DNA of 64,000 nt from AP-15 sp963814865 (GTDB lineage Bacteria; Pseudomonadota; Alphaproteobacteria; ATCC43930; CGMCC-115725). The notes beneath the pieces are model-generated. The model made no database searches, was not told the origin of the DNA, and saw only the letters and a list, made by a program, of their open reading frames with translations. Location of the stretch: positions 62,001-126,000 of the forward strand of contig CAWFEN010000012.1 of NCBI GenBank assembly GCA_963814865.1, written 5' to 3'. Within the stretch, counting starts at the first letter, position 1, and every line of letters starts with the position of its first letter. Positions 18,810 to 27,069 of this stretch are shown one piece after another. Both the position numbers and the translations under genes were made by a program.

Positions 18810-19799
18810 ATGACCGATGTCAGTCGCTCCCTCGTCCCGATCGACAGGCTGAGCGTCGATGTGCTGACCGACGACGTCAGCGATTCCTACGTCAGCAAGA
18901 CGCTCTTTGCGGTCTCCGAGTTCGCCAACATCGTGCGCGCCGGGGCGGCGACGATTTCCGGCGAGTCGCTGCTGGTCGCCAATCTCGGCTACGGGCTGCG
19001 GCTGGTCTCCGGCAGCGGCGCGGTGCGGCATAGCCTGTTGTTCGACACCGGCACCGAGGGCGCCGCCTTTATCCGCAACTGCACCAACCTCGCCATCCCG
19101 CTCGGCGAGGTCGAAGCGATCGCCATCACCCACGGCCATTGGGACCACATGGGTGCCTTGCCGGCCGCCCTCGACGCCATTGCCGAGCACGGCGGGGCGG
19201 CGACCGTGCATGTCAACCCCGACATGTTCAACGAGCGCGGGGTCCGCTTGAGCAGCGGGTCGATCGTGCCGGTCGCCAAAGTGCCGCTGCCGGCGGAATT
19301 GGCGCGGCGCGGCGCTGCCGTCGTCAACGACCCGGCCGAGCGGCTGCTGCTCGACGGCCATTTTTATTACAGCGGCGAAATCCCGCGGGTGACCCCGTTC
19401 GAAAAGGGCCGCGTCGATCACTTGTGCCGCACCGGCCCCAACGCGCCGTGGCAGCCCGACCCGTTGCTGATGGACGAGCGCATGCTGGTGGCGCATGTCG
19501 GCGGATTGGGGCTGATCGTGTTCAGCGCCTGCTCGCATGCCGGCATCGTCAATGTCTGCACCGAGGTCGACAAATTGTTTCCGGATACCCCGATCCATTG
19601 CCTGATGGGCGGGCTGCATTTGGGCGGTGTCATGGAGGGAATCATTCCGCAAACGGTCGAGGCGCTGCGGCCGTTTGCGATTCCGCACATCATCACCGGC
19701 CATTGCACCGGCTGGCGCGCGCTGCATGCGCTCGCCAACGCCTTCGGCGACGCCGTCAGCCAGTCGGCGGTCGGCACCACCTACACCTTCGCCGCCTGA
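18810..19799 (+). CDS. MBL-fold metallohydrolase
   Basis: A 329-residue metallo-beta-lactamase-fold protein with the signature TH108GHWDH113 and further ligand candidates in FSACSHAGIVN, LMGGLHLGG and ITGHCTGW. The last three resemble the group that includes archaeal dihydropteroate-synthase-linked MBL proteins, so hydrolase specificity cannot be assigned. It is 99 bp after the amidohydrolase and 1 bp before the GTPase gene, on the same strand. The GTPase next door could supply its metal. Confidence 0.85.
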   Translation: MTDVSRSLVPIDRLSVDVLTDDVSDSYVSKTLFAVSEFANIVRAGAATISGESLLVANLGYGLRLVSGSGAVRHSLLFDTGTEGAAFIRNCTNLAIPLGEVEAIAITHGHWDHMGALPAALDAIAEHGGAATVHVNPDMFNERGVRLSSGSIVPVAKVPLPAELARRGAAVVNDPAERLLLDGHFYYSGEIPRVTPFEKGRVDHLCRTGPNAPWQPDPLLMDERMLVAHVGGLGLIVFSACSHAGIVNVCTEVDKLFPDTPIHCLMGGLHLGGVMEGIIPQTVEALRPFAIPHIITGHCTGWRALHALANAFGDAVSQSAVGTTYTFAA

Positions 19800-19800
19800 C

Positions 19801-20784
19801 ATGCCGGCCATGGAGCCCGAGGCCCGCCTGCCGGTCACCATCGTCACCGGCTTTCTCGGCAGCGGCAAGACCACCCTGGTGAACCATATCCTGGCGAACC
19901 GGCACGGGCTCAGGATAGCCGTGATGGTCAACGAAATCGGCGATATCGGCATCGACGGCGAGCTGATCATCGCAACCGGCGACGACATGATCGAGCTGAG
20001 CAACGGCTGCATCTGCTGCTCGATCAACAACGACCTGATGGATGCGGTCTTTCGCGTGCTGGGGCGCGCCGAAGAGGTCGATTACGTCATCCTCGAAACT
20101 ACCGGCATCGCCGATCCGCTGCCGATTGCGCTGACCTTCCTGCGTTCCGAATTCCGCGATCGGGTGCGCGTCGATTCGATCGTCGCGCTGGCCGACGCCG
20201 GAAATTTCAGCCTCGATCTGTTCGCCGGCAAAGCCGCCGCCAACCAACTGCGCTACGCCGACGTCATTCTGTTGAACAAAAGCGATGTGGTCGCGGCCGA
20301 CCGCCTGCGCGCGGTCGAAGAAAAGATCCGGGCATTGCATGGCGGGGCGCGGATCGTCCGGACGGCGCATGCCCGGATCTCATTGCCGCTGATCCTCGGC
20401 GTCGGGCATTTCCGGGCGGAAGGGTATTTCGCCGGCGAAGGCCATGATCATGTGGTGGAGGACGGGTTCGAGGCGGTTTCCTTTGCCAGCGAACGGCCAT
20501 TTGCAGCCGACAAATTGCAATCGTTTCTGGAAGAATTGCCGACCGCAATCTTCCGCGGGAAAGGCATTTTCGCGGTCGAGGGCAGCGACAAGCGCCACGT
20601 TTTTCATCTCGTCGGCAAGCGGTTTACGCTGGATGAGGCGCCGCCGGGCGGGTCGGGGATGAACCGGCTGGTGCTGATCGGCCGGGATCTCGACAAAGCG
20701 CGCCTGCGCCGGCAGCTCGAAGCGTGTCTCGCGCCGTCTCCGGACGCCTCGCCAAGCGGCTGCGTCAGTCGGGTTCCGGAATAA
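19801..20784 (+). CDS. COG0523 (CobW/P47K) GTPase, metallochaperone
   Basis: A 327-residue G3E-family GTPase. Walker A is GFLGSGKT (17-24). The metal-binding CxCC motif is C70-I-C-C73 within NGCICCSINND, followed by LETTGIADP and the guanine-specifying NKSD. The C-terminal CobW_C domain contains HVFHLVGKRF. Such GTPases insert Zn, Co or Ni into client enzymes. Placed immediately after an MBL-fold enzyme and an amidohydrolase, it probably serves one of them; that link is inference. Start is the ATG one base after the previous stop. The 3' end overlaps the convergent DUF1275 gene by 20 bp. Confidence 0.88.
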   Translation: MPAMEPEARLPVTIVTGFLGSGKTTLVNHILANRHGLRIAVMVNEIGDIGIDGELIIATGDDMIELSNGCICCSINNDLMDAVFRVLGRAEEVDYVILETTGIADPLPIALTFLRSEFRDRVRVDSIVALADAGNFSLDLFAGKAAANQLRYADVILLNKSDVVAADRLRAVEEKIRALHGGARIVRTAHARISLPLILGVGHFRAEGYFAGEGHDHVVEDGFEAVSFASERPFAADKLQSFLEELPTAIFRGKGIFAVEGSDKRHVFHLVGKRFTLDEAPPGGSGMNRLVLIGRDLDKARLRRQLEACLAPSPDASPSGCVSRVPE

Positions 20785-21424
20785 CGACCGACCAGACGGC
20801 GAGCAGCGCCGCCGCGGCGACCGCGATCCAGATGACGGCGCCGCCGATCCGCAGATAGGCGGCGCCGGCGATCGTCGCCCCGACGATCAGCCCCACCCAG
20901 GGAGAAGCCTGCGCCAGCCAATCCCATCCGCGCGTCCGGCCGATCAGGAAATCGCCCAACCCCTGACCGAACTTGACCAATGTTCCGGTGACAAAGGTCA
21001 GGCTGACGCCAACTCTCCCGACGCGATGCATCGACGCGTTCAACGCGCCCATCGCCAGAACCAGGGGCGCCGGCGCCGTTGCCAGGACGGCCGCGAGCGC
21101 CAGCAGGATCGTCACCACTCCGAGCACCGCGGTCAGATGCCACCGGCCGGTGCAGCGGGCGAGCAGCTGACCCGCCGCCGCCCCCAGCACGAACAGCAGG
21201 ATCAGCACGAAAATCGACCCCGCCCCCGCAACATCGCCGCGGCCGAGGGCGACGGCAAACTGGGTGCTGTTGCCGCTCATATACGAGACGAAGAGGTGGC
21301 CGAGGCGCAGATAGCCGATCGCATCGACCATCCCGGCGAGAGCCGCGAGCAGCGCCGCCAACAGCAGCCCGCCAGTCTGGTCGCCGATCGCCTCGTAATT
21401 GCCGCTGACCAATTCGCGCGCCAT
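20765..21424 (-). CDS. DUF1275 (YoaK-like) membrane protein
   Basis: A 219-residue inner-membrane protein with about six hydrophobic helices. Typical DUF1275 features are AGMVDAIGYLRLGHLFVSYMSGNSTQ near the N-terminus and FVTGTLVKFGQGL in the second half. Function is unknown for the family. ATG at 21424 is chosen because the upstream open frame gives an atypical Arg/Ser-rich extension. Converges with and slightly overlaps the COG0523 GTPase. Confidence 0.85.
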   Translation of the reverse strand: MARELVSGNYEAIGDQTGGLLLAALLAALAGMVDAIGYLRLGHLFVSYMSGNSTQFAVALGRGDVAGAGSIFVLILLFVLGAAAGQLLARCTGRWHLTAVLGVVTILLALAAVLATAPAPLVLAMGALNASMHRVGRVGVSLTFVTGTLVKFGQGLGDFLIGRTRGWDWLAQASPWVGLIVGATIAGAAYLRIGGAVIWIAVAAAALLAVWSVVIPEPD

Positions 21425-21589
21425 CCCTGAGCCAGTGGATCTCGCATAAGACCTCGATTGGCGAGCTTGCCGCGGGACGCCGATCCCCGGCAAGCGCAAG
21501 TCTCCGCTTAACCGTGCCGAACGAGGTAAGGAGGGGGATGCGAGCATGGCGGTGGATCGGATTTCCCGTCGGCGACCGACCATCGGTCG

Positions 21590-21748
21590 CACACCCTTGT
21601 CATGAGACCGGGGGGATACCACTTCGGAGATTATTGGAGGCCCGGACTGCCGCTCTCGTTGATAGCGGTCGGGATCGGGGTTCCTCTTATCGTGTTCTGC
21701 CGGCCGTTCGATGGCGCAGTCGGAATTAACCGGCGGCCATCGTGTTGA
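21590..21748 (+). pseudogene. C-terminal remnant of an SLC13/DASS-type transporter
   Basis: The frame from about 21590 reads TLVM-RPGGYHFGDYWRPGLPLSL and continues IAVGIGVPLIVF before ending at 21748. This closely resembles the last helix region of CitT/DASS-family anion transporters, where T-L-V-M-G-P-G-G-Y-x-F-G-D-Y-W is common. Nothing upstream (21425-21590) continues the protein, so only about 45 residues of a ~500-residue transporter are left. An independent small protein starting at ATG 21602 cannot be excluded, but the homology makes a remnant more likely. The rest of the 21425-21801 gap holds no gene. Confidence 0.5.
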
Positions 21749-21801
21749 TAGAAATGCCGCTGGGCACGATAACGTTCGAGCAGACTTGCATGGGTGAAGG
21801 C

Positions 21802-22173
21802 ATGGCCAAGCCGAAGAGAGGGCGGTCGACCGCCAGCATCGACGATCATGTCGGGGCGCGCATCCGCGAGCGCCGCATCATGCTGGGGCTGACCCAGCAG
21901 CAGCTCGCCGAGATGATCGGGGTCACCTATCAGCAGGCGCACAAATACGAGCGCGGGATCAATCGCGTTTCGGCCGGAAGGCTGTTCGAGATCGCCCGCG
22001 CGCTGAGCGCCCCGATCAGCTATTTCTACGAAGGGATCGGGCAGGAAGGCCCGCGCCAGATCACCCCGCACCAGCGGATGCTGCTCGAGATCGCGCGGAA
22101 CTTCGCCGAGATCCGCAACGAGAAGCATCAGGAGGCGGTGAGCCAGCTCGCCCGCGCCTTGGCGAGCCGGTGA
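21802..22173 (+). CDS. XRE-family transcriptional regulator
   Basis: A 123-residue cytoplasmic DNA-binding protein. The helix-turn-helix spans about residues 13-67 (ARIRERRIMLGLTQQQLAEMIGVTYQQ, then KYERGINRVSAG). This form, with QAHKYERG and a C-terminal helix of about 40 residues, is common in alphaproteobacteria and related to phage-like Cro/CI regulators. GTGAAGG lies before the ATG at 21802; ATG 21790 or 21754 would add short extensions. Target genes are unknown. It ends 13 bp before the convergent CMD-family gene. Confidence 0.82.
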   Translation: MAKPKRGRSTASIDDHVGARIRERRIMLGLTQQQLAEMIGVTYQQAHKYERGINRVSAGRLFEIARALSAPISYFYEGIGQEGPRQITPHQRMLLEIARNFAEIRNEKHQEAVSQLARALASR

Positions 22174-22186
22174 CGCCTGCCGGCTT

Positions 22187-22741
22187 TCAGCCGGTATCGG
22201 GCAGCGGGAACTCGTCGAGGTAGGCGAGGTAATCCTCCTCGACATCGACCTGCATCGCGCCGAGCAGGCGCACCAGGCCGTTGTAGAAGGCGATCGTCAT
22301 TACGAGGTCGGTCAGGCGCTCGTTGTCGAGGCCCTGGCGCAAGGCGGCAAAGGTTTCATCCGCAATGCCGAGGTCGCGCGTCATCTCGCGGGCGGCGCGC
22401 AATACCGCCTTGGCGAGCGGGTCGAGCCCGCTCGGGCGGCCGGCGGTCTCGTCGGCGATGGCGCGGATATCGTCGTCGCCGACGCCGAACTCGCGGCCGA
22501 TCCTGATGTGGTGCGAATACTCGTAGGCCGAGCGGGTCGAATAGCCGACCTGGAGGATTGCCAGCTCGCGCAGCCTCGGGTCGAGGCGGCTGCCGTCGCG
22601 GATGAACCGCGCCAAGGTGTTCAGGCTGCGCGCGGCGTGGGGACTGTGCGCGAGGACGCGGTACAGGTTGAGGTTCCGCGCCAGGAGATCCTGGTGCTCC
22701 GGCAGGAGATCGGATCTGTCGAGATAGGGCAGACGCGCCAT
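22187..22741 (-). CDS. Carboxymuconolactone decarboxylase (CMD) family protein
   Basis: A 184-residue all-helical protein of the AhpD/CMD fold. The family core is RLRELAILQVGYSTRSAYEYSHHIRIGREFG. The CxxC redox pair of AhpD is absent (SAYEYSHH has no cysteine), so peroxidase activity is unlikely and a decarboxylase or unknown role is favoured. ATG at 22741 gives MARLPYLDRSDL, the usual start for this subfamily. A palindromic repeat lies upstream. Confidence 0.85.
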   Translation of the reverse strand: MARLPYLDRSDLLPEHQDLLARNLNLYRVLAHSPHAARSLNTLARFIRDGSRLDPRLRELAILQVGYSTRSAYEYSHHIRIGREFGVGDDDIRAIADETAGRPSGLDPLAKAVLRAAREMTRDLGIADETFAALRQGLDNERLTDLVMTIAFYNGLVRLLGAMQVDVEEDYLAYLDEFPLPDTG

Positions 22742-22857
22742 CGCCGTCGCTCCGTGCTGTCCGCGCGCCGGGCGATGATACCACATGCCGGGTGCGAAGG
22801 GGCGAGAACAAGCGGTCCGCGCCCGCCGAAGGAGCAGTTGCAAAAATACCAGGCGGC

Positions 22858-22971
22858 GTCATTCCGGGTCGCGGGCACGGCCCGCAACCTATCAACACCG
22901 GCCGGCGACAGCATGGACAGGTCCGTGTCTATGGGTTCCGGGCCCGCCCCTCCGGGGCATCCCGGAATGAC
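22858..22971. repeat. Palindromic intergenic repeat
   Basis: Long-range inverted repeat whose outer arms are GTCATTCCGGG (22858-22868) and CCCGGAATGAC (22961-22971), enclosing smaller GC hairpins. It fills much of the 299-bp gap between leuA and the CMD-family gene. The CGTCATTCC edge is a well-known form of dispersed alphaproteobacterial repeats; a cousin is at 4636. No gene is seen elsewhere in the gap. Confidence 0.6.
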
Positions 22972-23040
22972 CGGCGCCTCGGCCCGGGACCGATGGCCGA
23001 CATGGATGCCGGCCATCGGTATGACGAGCCGGAGTGCCCG

Positions 23041-24721
23041 TTATTTCCCCGTCGAGCTTCGAACAGCGCGGGTGGCGGCGCTGGCGACGGCGCGCAGGGA
23101 CGCGGTCAGGATGTCGCTGTCCATGCCGACGCCGAACAGCGTCGTCGCCGCCGGCGATGCCGATCTGCACATAGGCCGCGGCCTGGGCATCGGCTCCCGC
23201 GCCGACCGCATTCTCATGGTAGTCGAGAAAGGTCAGCGCAACGCCGCAATCGCGCCGCAAGGCATCGACAAAGGCGGCGATCGGCCCGTTGCCGACCCCT
23301 TCGATATGCCGGTCCGCGCCGTCGACCCGCACCGTTGCGCTCAACCGCCGGTCGCCGGGCCGTCGTTCGGGCAGCACCGCGTAATCGACCAGCGCGATGC
23401 CGTCCTGGCCGAGATAGGTTTCGCGGAACAATTCCCAGATATCGGCGCTGGTCGTTTCCTTGCCGGTGCGGTCGGTGACCTCCTGCACGATCTTGCTGAA
23501 CTCGATCTGCAGGTTGCGCGGCAGGTCGAGCCCGTGATCCTGTTTCAGCAGATAGGCGACGCCGCCTTTGCCCGATTGCGAATTGACCCGGATCACCGCC
23601 TCGTAGGTGCGGCCGAGATCCTTGGGGTCGATCGGCAGGTAGGGTACCTCCCACAATGCATCGTTGCGTTTGGCCAGCGCCTCGAACCCCTTCTTGATCG
23701 CGTCCTGGTGCGAGCCGGAAAAGGCGGTGTAGACGAGCTCGCCGGCATAGGGGTGGCGCGGGTGGACGGGCAGCTGGTTGCAGTGCTCGACGGTGCGCAC
23801 GATCTCGTCGATGTCGGTGATGACGATGCCGGGATCGACCCCCTGGCTGAACAGGTTCAGCGCCAGGGTCATGACGTCGACATTGCCGGTGCGCTCGCCA
23901 TTGCCGAACAAGGTGCCTTCGACCCGGTCGGCGCCCGCCATGACCCCGAGCTCGGCCGCCGCCACCGCGGTGCCGCGATCGTTGTGCGGATGCAGGCTCA
24001 AGACGATGCTGTCGCGATCGCGGATGGTGCGGCCGAACCACTCGATCTGGTCGGCGTAGACGTTGGGCGTCGCCATTTCGACGGTGGCCGGCAGGTTCAG
24101 GATCGTCTTCTTGTCGGGCGTCGGCCGCCAGACATCCATCACCGCCTCGCAGATCTCGACCGCGAAATCGAGCTCTGTCCCGGTGAAGCTTTCGGGCGAA
24201 TATTGATAGAGGACATTCGTTGCCGGCATCGCCTCGGCAAGATTGCGGATCAGCCGGGCCGCGTTGACCGCGATGTCGGCGATGCCGCCCTTGTCGAGGC
24301 CGAAGACGACGCGGCGCTGCAAGGTCGAGGTCGAATTATAGAGATGCATGATCGCGCGCCGGGCGCCGCGGATCGCCTCGAAGCTGCGCTCGATCTGCTC
24401 GGCGCGCGCCTGGGTCAGCACCTGGATGGTGACGTCCTCGGGTACCAGATCTTGTTCGACCAGCTCGCGGACAAAGGCGAAATCGGTCTCGGACGCGGCC
24501 GGGAACCCGACCTCGATCTCCTTGAAGCCGAGCTTGACCAGCAGATCGAACATGCGGCGCTTGCGGTCGGGTCCCATCGGCTCGACCAACGCCTGGTTGC
24601 CGTCGCGCAGATCGACGCTGCACCAGGTGGGCGCATGGTCGATGACCCGTCCCGGCCAGCGTCGGTCGGGCAGATCAATCGGTGCAAAGGGGCGGTATTT
24701 GTGGATCGGCATGGCGGACAT
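23041..24721 (-). CDS. leuA: 2-isopropylmalate synthase, C-terminus frameshifted
   Basis: First enzyme of leucine synthesis (acetyl-CoA + 2-oxoisovalerate). Motifs include DLRDGNQAL (metal Asp), GFPAASETDFAFV, LHPHNDRGTAVAA (metal histidines) and NGERTGNVD. The C-terminal LeuA dimer/allosteric domain continues to AAAYVQIGIAGGDDA, after which the true tail (FGVGMDSDILTASLRAV, ending SSTGK at 23041) is in another frame. One extra base, or two missing, near 23135 explains this. As written, the open frame would run to 22892 with an unrelated basic tail. Start at ATG 24721 with CAGGAG upstream. Because leuA is normally essential for prototrophy, a sequence error is suspected. Confidence 0.9.
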
Positions 24722-24775
24722 CGAAAACTCCTGAAGCGGGATGGCGGCCGCAGGGGCCGGAACGGGCGCAGCGTC

Positions 24776-24806
24776 GCGGCCGGCGGGGATCAGCGCCGCC
24801 GGCCGC
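24776..24806 (-). promoter_or_regulatory. Perfect hairpin in the leuA leader, possible attenuator
   Basis: A perfect 11-bp GC stem (24776-24786 with 24796-24806, loop 9) lies 55 bp upstream of the leuA start and immediately after a short open frame with a ribosome site. Overlapping palindromic sequence (GGCCGGCCCGCGGCCGGC region, 24818-24840) could form a competing stem. The layout resembles transcription attenuation, but there is no clear U-tract and the peptide has few Leu codons. Regulation is inferred. Confidence 0.35.
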
Positions 24807-24808
24807 TG

Positions 24809-24910
24809 CTAAGTCGCCGGCACGCCGGCCGCGGGCCGGCCGCCAAAGGGCTGCGGCAGGAAATAACGCTGTCGATCGAATGAGCTGTAGGCATCGGCGC
24901 TACCGGGCAC
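24809..24910 (-). CDS. Possible leader peptide upstream of leuA
   Basis: A 33-codon frame from GTG 24910 with GAGGGA about 9 bases upstream. It reads MPGSADAYSSFDRQRYFLPQ then PFGGRPAAGVPAT and stops just before the 11-bp hairpin. It is rich in Phe, Tyr and Pro and has a single Leu codon, so it does not look like a classical leucine-rich leader. It could be an unrelated small protein or chance. An overlapping 15-codon frame (MVTARYELRLITSAS, from about 25003) also has a strong GAGGGGG site. Confidence 0.3.
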   Translation of the reverse strand: MPGSADAYSSFDRQRYFLPQPFGGRPAAGVPAT

Positions 24911-25350
24911 AGGAAGTTCCCTCGACGGGGAACGGCAACGAGCAGGGTCGGCGCCGGTCAGGACGCCGAGGTAATAAGTCGCAGCTCGTAGCGCGCGGTA
25001 ACCATCGCCCCCTCGTTAGCAGACGAGGCGCAGCACGTCAAGCACCTCCATCGTCCGGCCGAAATGGTCATGGATCAGGAAAGGTGCCGGCAATCGGCGC
25101 CGCCGACACGCGAAACCACAAGCTCAACAACCTGTAGCGTATCTGCAACTGTTGCTAAAAGCCCACACCCGGCAGAAAAGCCCCGCGCCAGCCTTGGGCT
25201 CGATTGACTCGACATCGCCGCCCGATAGTGTTCTCCGGTCAATTTCGGCGTGCGCGTTGTATCGATCGCCAATCGATAAGTAGTCGGCAACACCTCGCCT
25301 ATTCGGTTCGCTGACGAACCGCTTCGGCACGGGCACAACGATCGGTTGGT
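24911..25350. other. Noncoding stretch, leuA upstream region
   Basis: About 440 bp between the leuA leader and the next plus-strand gene. Apart from the 15-codon frame with a strong ribosome site near 25003 on the minus strand, I see no gene, tRNA or repeat. It presumably contains the divergent promoters of leuA and the hypothetical gene. Confidence 0.5.
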
Positions 25351-25875
25351 ATGCGGGAGCGGGATTGCGCCCGCCGGCAGCGCGGCCCCGATGAAGTGGG
25401 GGAAGTGGTGGAAGTGTCCGAGCAGACGAACGTTGTGGCTTTCCCGCTGACGGTCCGCGGGATGGCGCCGCCAATCAATGCGGCATCCTTTGCGATGCCT
25501 TGCCCCTATGAATTCACCGAGGAGGAGCTGGCCGCCCTGTGCCGATGGTTCTCGGCGTGGAAATTCGCGTTTCCCGGCACGGAGGGCGTGATGATGGTCA
25601 GCCATCAGGAAAGCTATTCGGCAGTCGGCCTCTATAACCGGGCCGGCGGCGCGCCCAACTGCCTCGTCGCCAAGCATGAGGTCGGCGGCAGCGCCCGCTT
25701 CTTCTGGTCCACCGAATTCGACCCGCCGCGCCCGATCAACGGCCTTGCCGAGATCACCGATGCCCATATCCGGGCGATCCACCCGCCGCGCAATGAAAAG
25801 GGCTGGCTTGATCCGGCGGGGTGGATGGGCGTCTACGCCTCGCGCCTGATTGCGACGCAGCTCCAGGTGGTCTAG
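25351..25875 (+). CDS. Hypothetical protein
   Basis: Up to 174 residues; family not recognised. The body (from about residue 38) is aromatic-rich and looks like a compact alpha/beta protein: ELAALCRWFSAWKFAFPGTE, SHQESYSAVGLYNRAGG, SARFFWSTEFDPPRP. It ends with a hydrophobic helix (YASRLIATQLQVV). The first 19 residues are Arg-rich and may be untranslated; a GTG at 25408 after GTGGGGGAAGTG is an alternative start. It precedes hldD on the same strand by 156 bp. Confidence 0.55.
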   Translation: MRERDCARRQRGPDEVGEVVEVSEQTNVVAFPLTVRGMAPPINAASFAMPCPYEFTEEELAALCRWFSAWKFAFPGTEGVMMVSHQESYSAVGLYNRAGGAPNCLVAKHEVGGSARFFWSTEFDPPRPINGLAEITDAHIRAIHPPRNEKGWLDPAGWMGVYASRLIATQLQVV

Positions 25876-26031
25876 GCCGACAGGCGGGAAGGGACCGGGG
25901 CGTTCGGGCGCTCGCCGATGCGGCGGCGGCGCCGTGCCGCCCGCGGAACCGGTTTGGGATCTGTCGATCGTGCGCGATAATCGGCTGCGGCCGCTGCCGG
26001 CGGCAAACGATCTGGCTACCGAGAGATGCCG

Positions 26032-27027
26032 ATGTCCGGGTTCGAGGAGCTGCGCAGCGACAACCTCATCGTCGTGACCGGCGGCGCGGGGTTTCTCGGG
26101 TCGCACATTGTCCGCGACCTGGCGGGGGCGGGGCATCGCGTCGTCGTCTCCGACCTGCTGCGGTCAAGCGGCAAATGGCGCAATCTCGCCGATGCGCAGC
26201 TGCACGACCTGGTCCGCCCCGAAGCGCTTTTCGAGTGGCTCGGCCGGCACGGCGACAGGGTCGCCGCAATCGTGCATATGGGTGCCGTTTCGACGACGCA
26301 CGAGCCCGACGCCGACCGTTATGTCGCCAACAACATCCGCCTGACGCTCGATCTGTGGCAATGGTGCGCGGCGAACGCGACCCGCCTGATCTACGCCTCG
26401 TCGGCGGCGACCTATGGCGACGGCGTCCTCGGCTTCCGCGACGACCAGAGTGCGGCCGCCCTTGCCGCGCTGCGTCCGCTCAACGCCTATGGCTGGAGCA
26501 AGCACCTGGTCGATCGCCGCATCGCCGACGACGTGATGCGCGGCCTGCCGGCACCGCCGCAATGGGCCGGGCTCAAATTCTTCAATGTATACGGCTCGAA
26601 CGAGGCCCATAAGGGCCCGATGCAGTCGATGGTCAGCAAGATCGTGCCGGTCGTCAGGGCCGGCGCGGAAGTCGAGCTCTTCAAGTCTCATCATCCGCAA
26701 TATGGGGATGGCGGGCAGCTGCGCGATTTCGTCTATGTCAAGGATTGCGTTGCCGTGGTCGGCTGGCTGCTGAAAAACCCCGCGGTCGGCGGCTTGTTCA
26801 ATGTCGGGACCGGCACCGCGCGCAGCTTTGTCGATCTGGTCGGCGCCGTTTGCGCGGCGCTCGGCTGCGCGCCGAAGATCCGCTTTGTCGACATGCCTCG
26901 AGAGCTGCGCGAACAATATCAATATTTCACGCGATCTGACCCGGCCAAGCTGCGCGCCGCCGGCTTTACCGTCCCGTTTCATTCGCTCGAGGAGGGCATT
27001 CGAGATTATCTCGATGGCCCATCGTAA
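26032..27027 (+). CDS. hldD: ADP-L-glycero-D-manno-heptose 6-epimerase
   Basis: SDR enzyme that converts ADP-D-glycero-manno-heptose to the L-glycero form for LPS inner core or other heptosylated products. The Rossmann motif is TGGAGFLGSH; HMGAVSTTHEPDAD and NAYGWSKHLVD (Tyr-x3-Lys) are HldD hallmarks, as are KFFNVYGSNEAHKG and REQYQYFT near the end. About 331 residues, the family's usual size. ATG 26032 has CGAGAG at a good distance; ATG 26026 is too close. A glycosyltransferase follows 42 bp downstream on the same strand; the other heptose genes are not in the window. Confidence 0.92.
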   Translation: MSGFEELRSDNLIVVTGGAGFLGSHIVRDLAGAGHRVVVSDLLRSSGKWRNLADAQLHDLVRPEALFEWLGRHGDRVAAIVHMGAVSTTHEPDADRYVANNIRLTLDLWQWCAANATRLIYASSAATYGDGVLGFRDDQSAAALAALRPLNAYGWSKHLVDRRIADDVMRGLPAPPQWAGLKFFNVYGSNEAHKGPMQSMVSKIVPVVRAGAEVELFKSHHPQYGDGGQLRDFVYVKDCVAVVGWLLKNPAVGGLFNVGTGTARSFVDLVGAVCAALGCAPKIRFVDMPRELREQYQYFTRSDPAKLRAAGFTVPFHSLEEGIRDYLDGPS

Positions 27028-27069
27028 GGCTTTGTGCGGCAGCGACTGCCGGCCATCGGGGGAGGTCGG

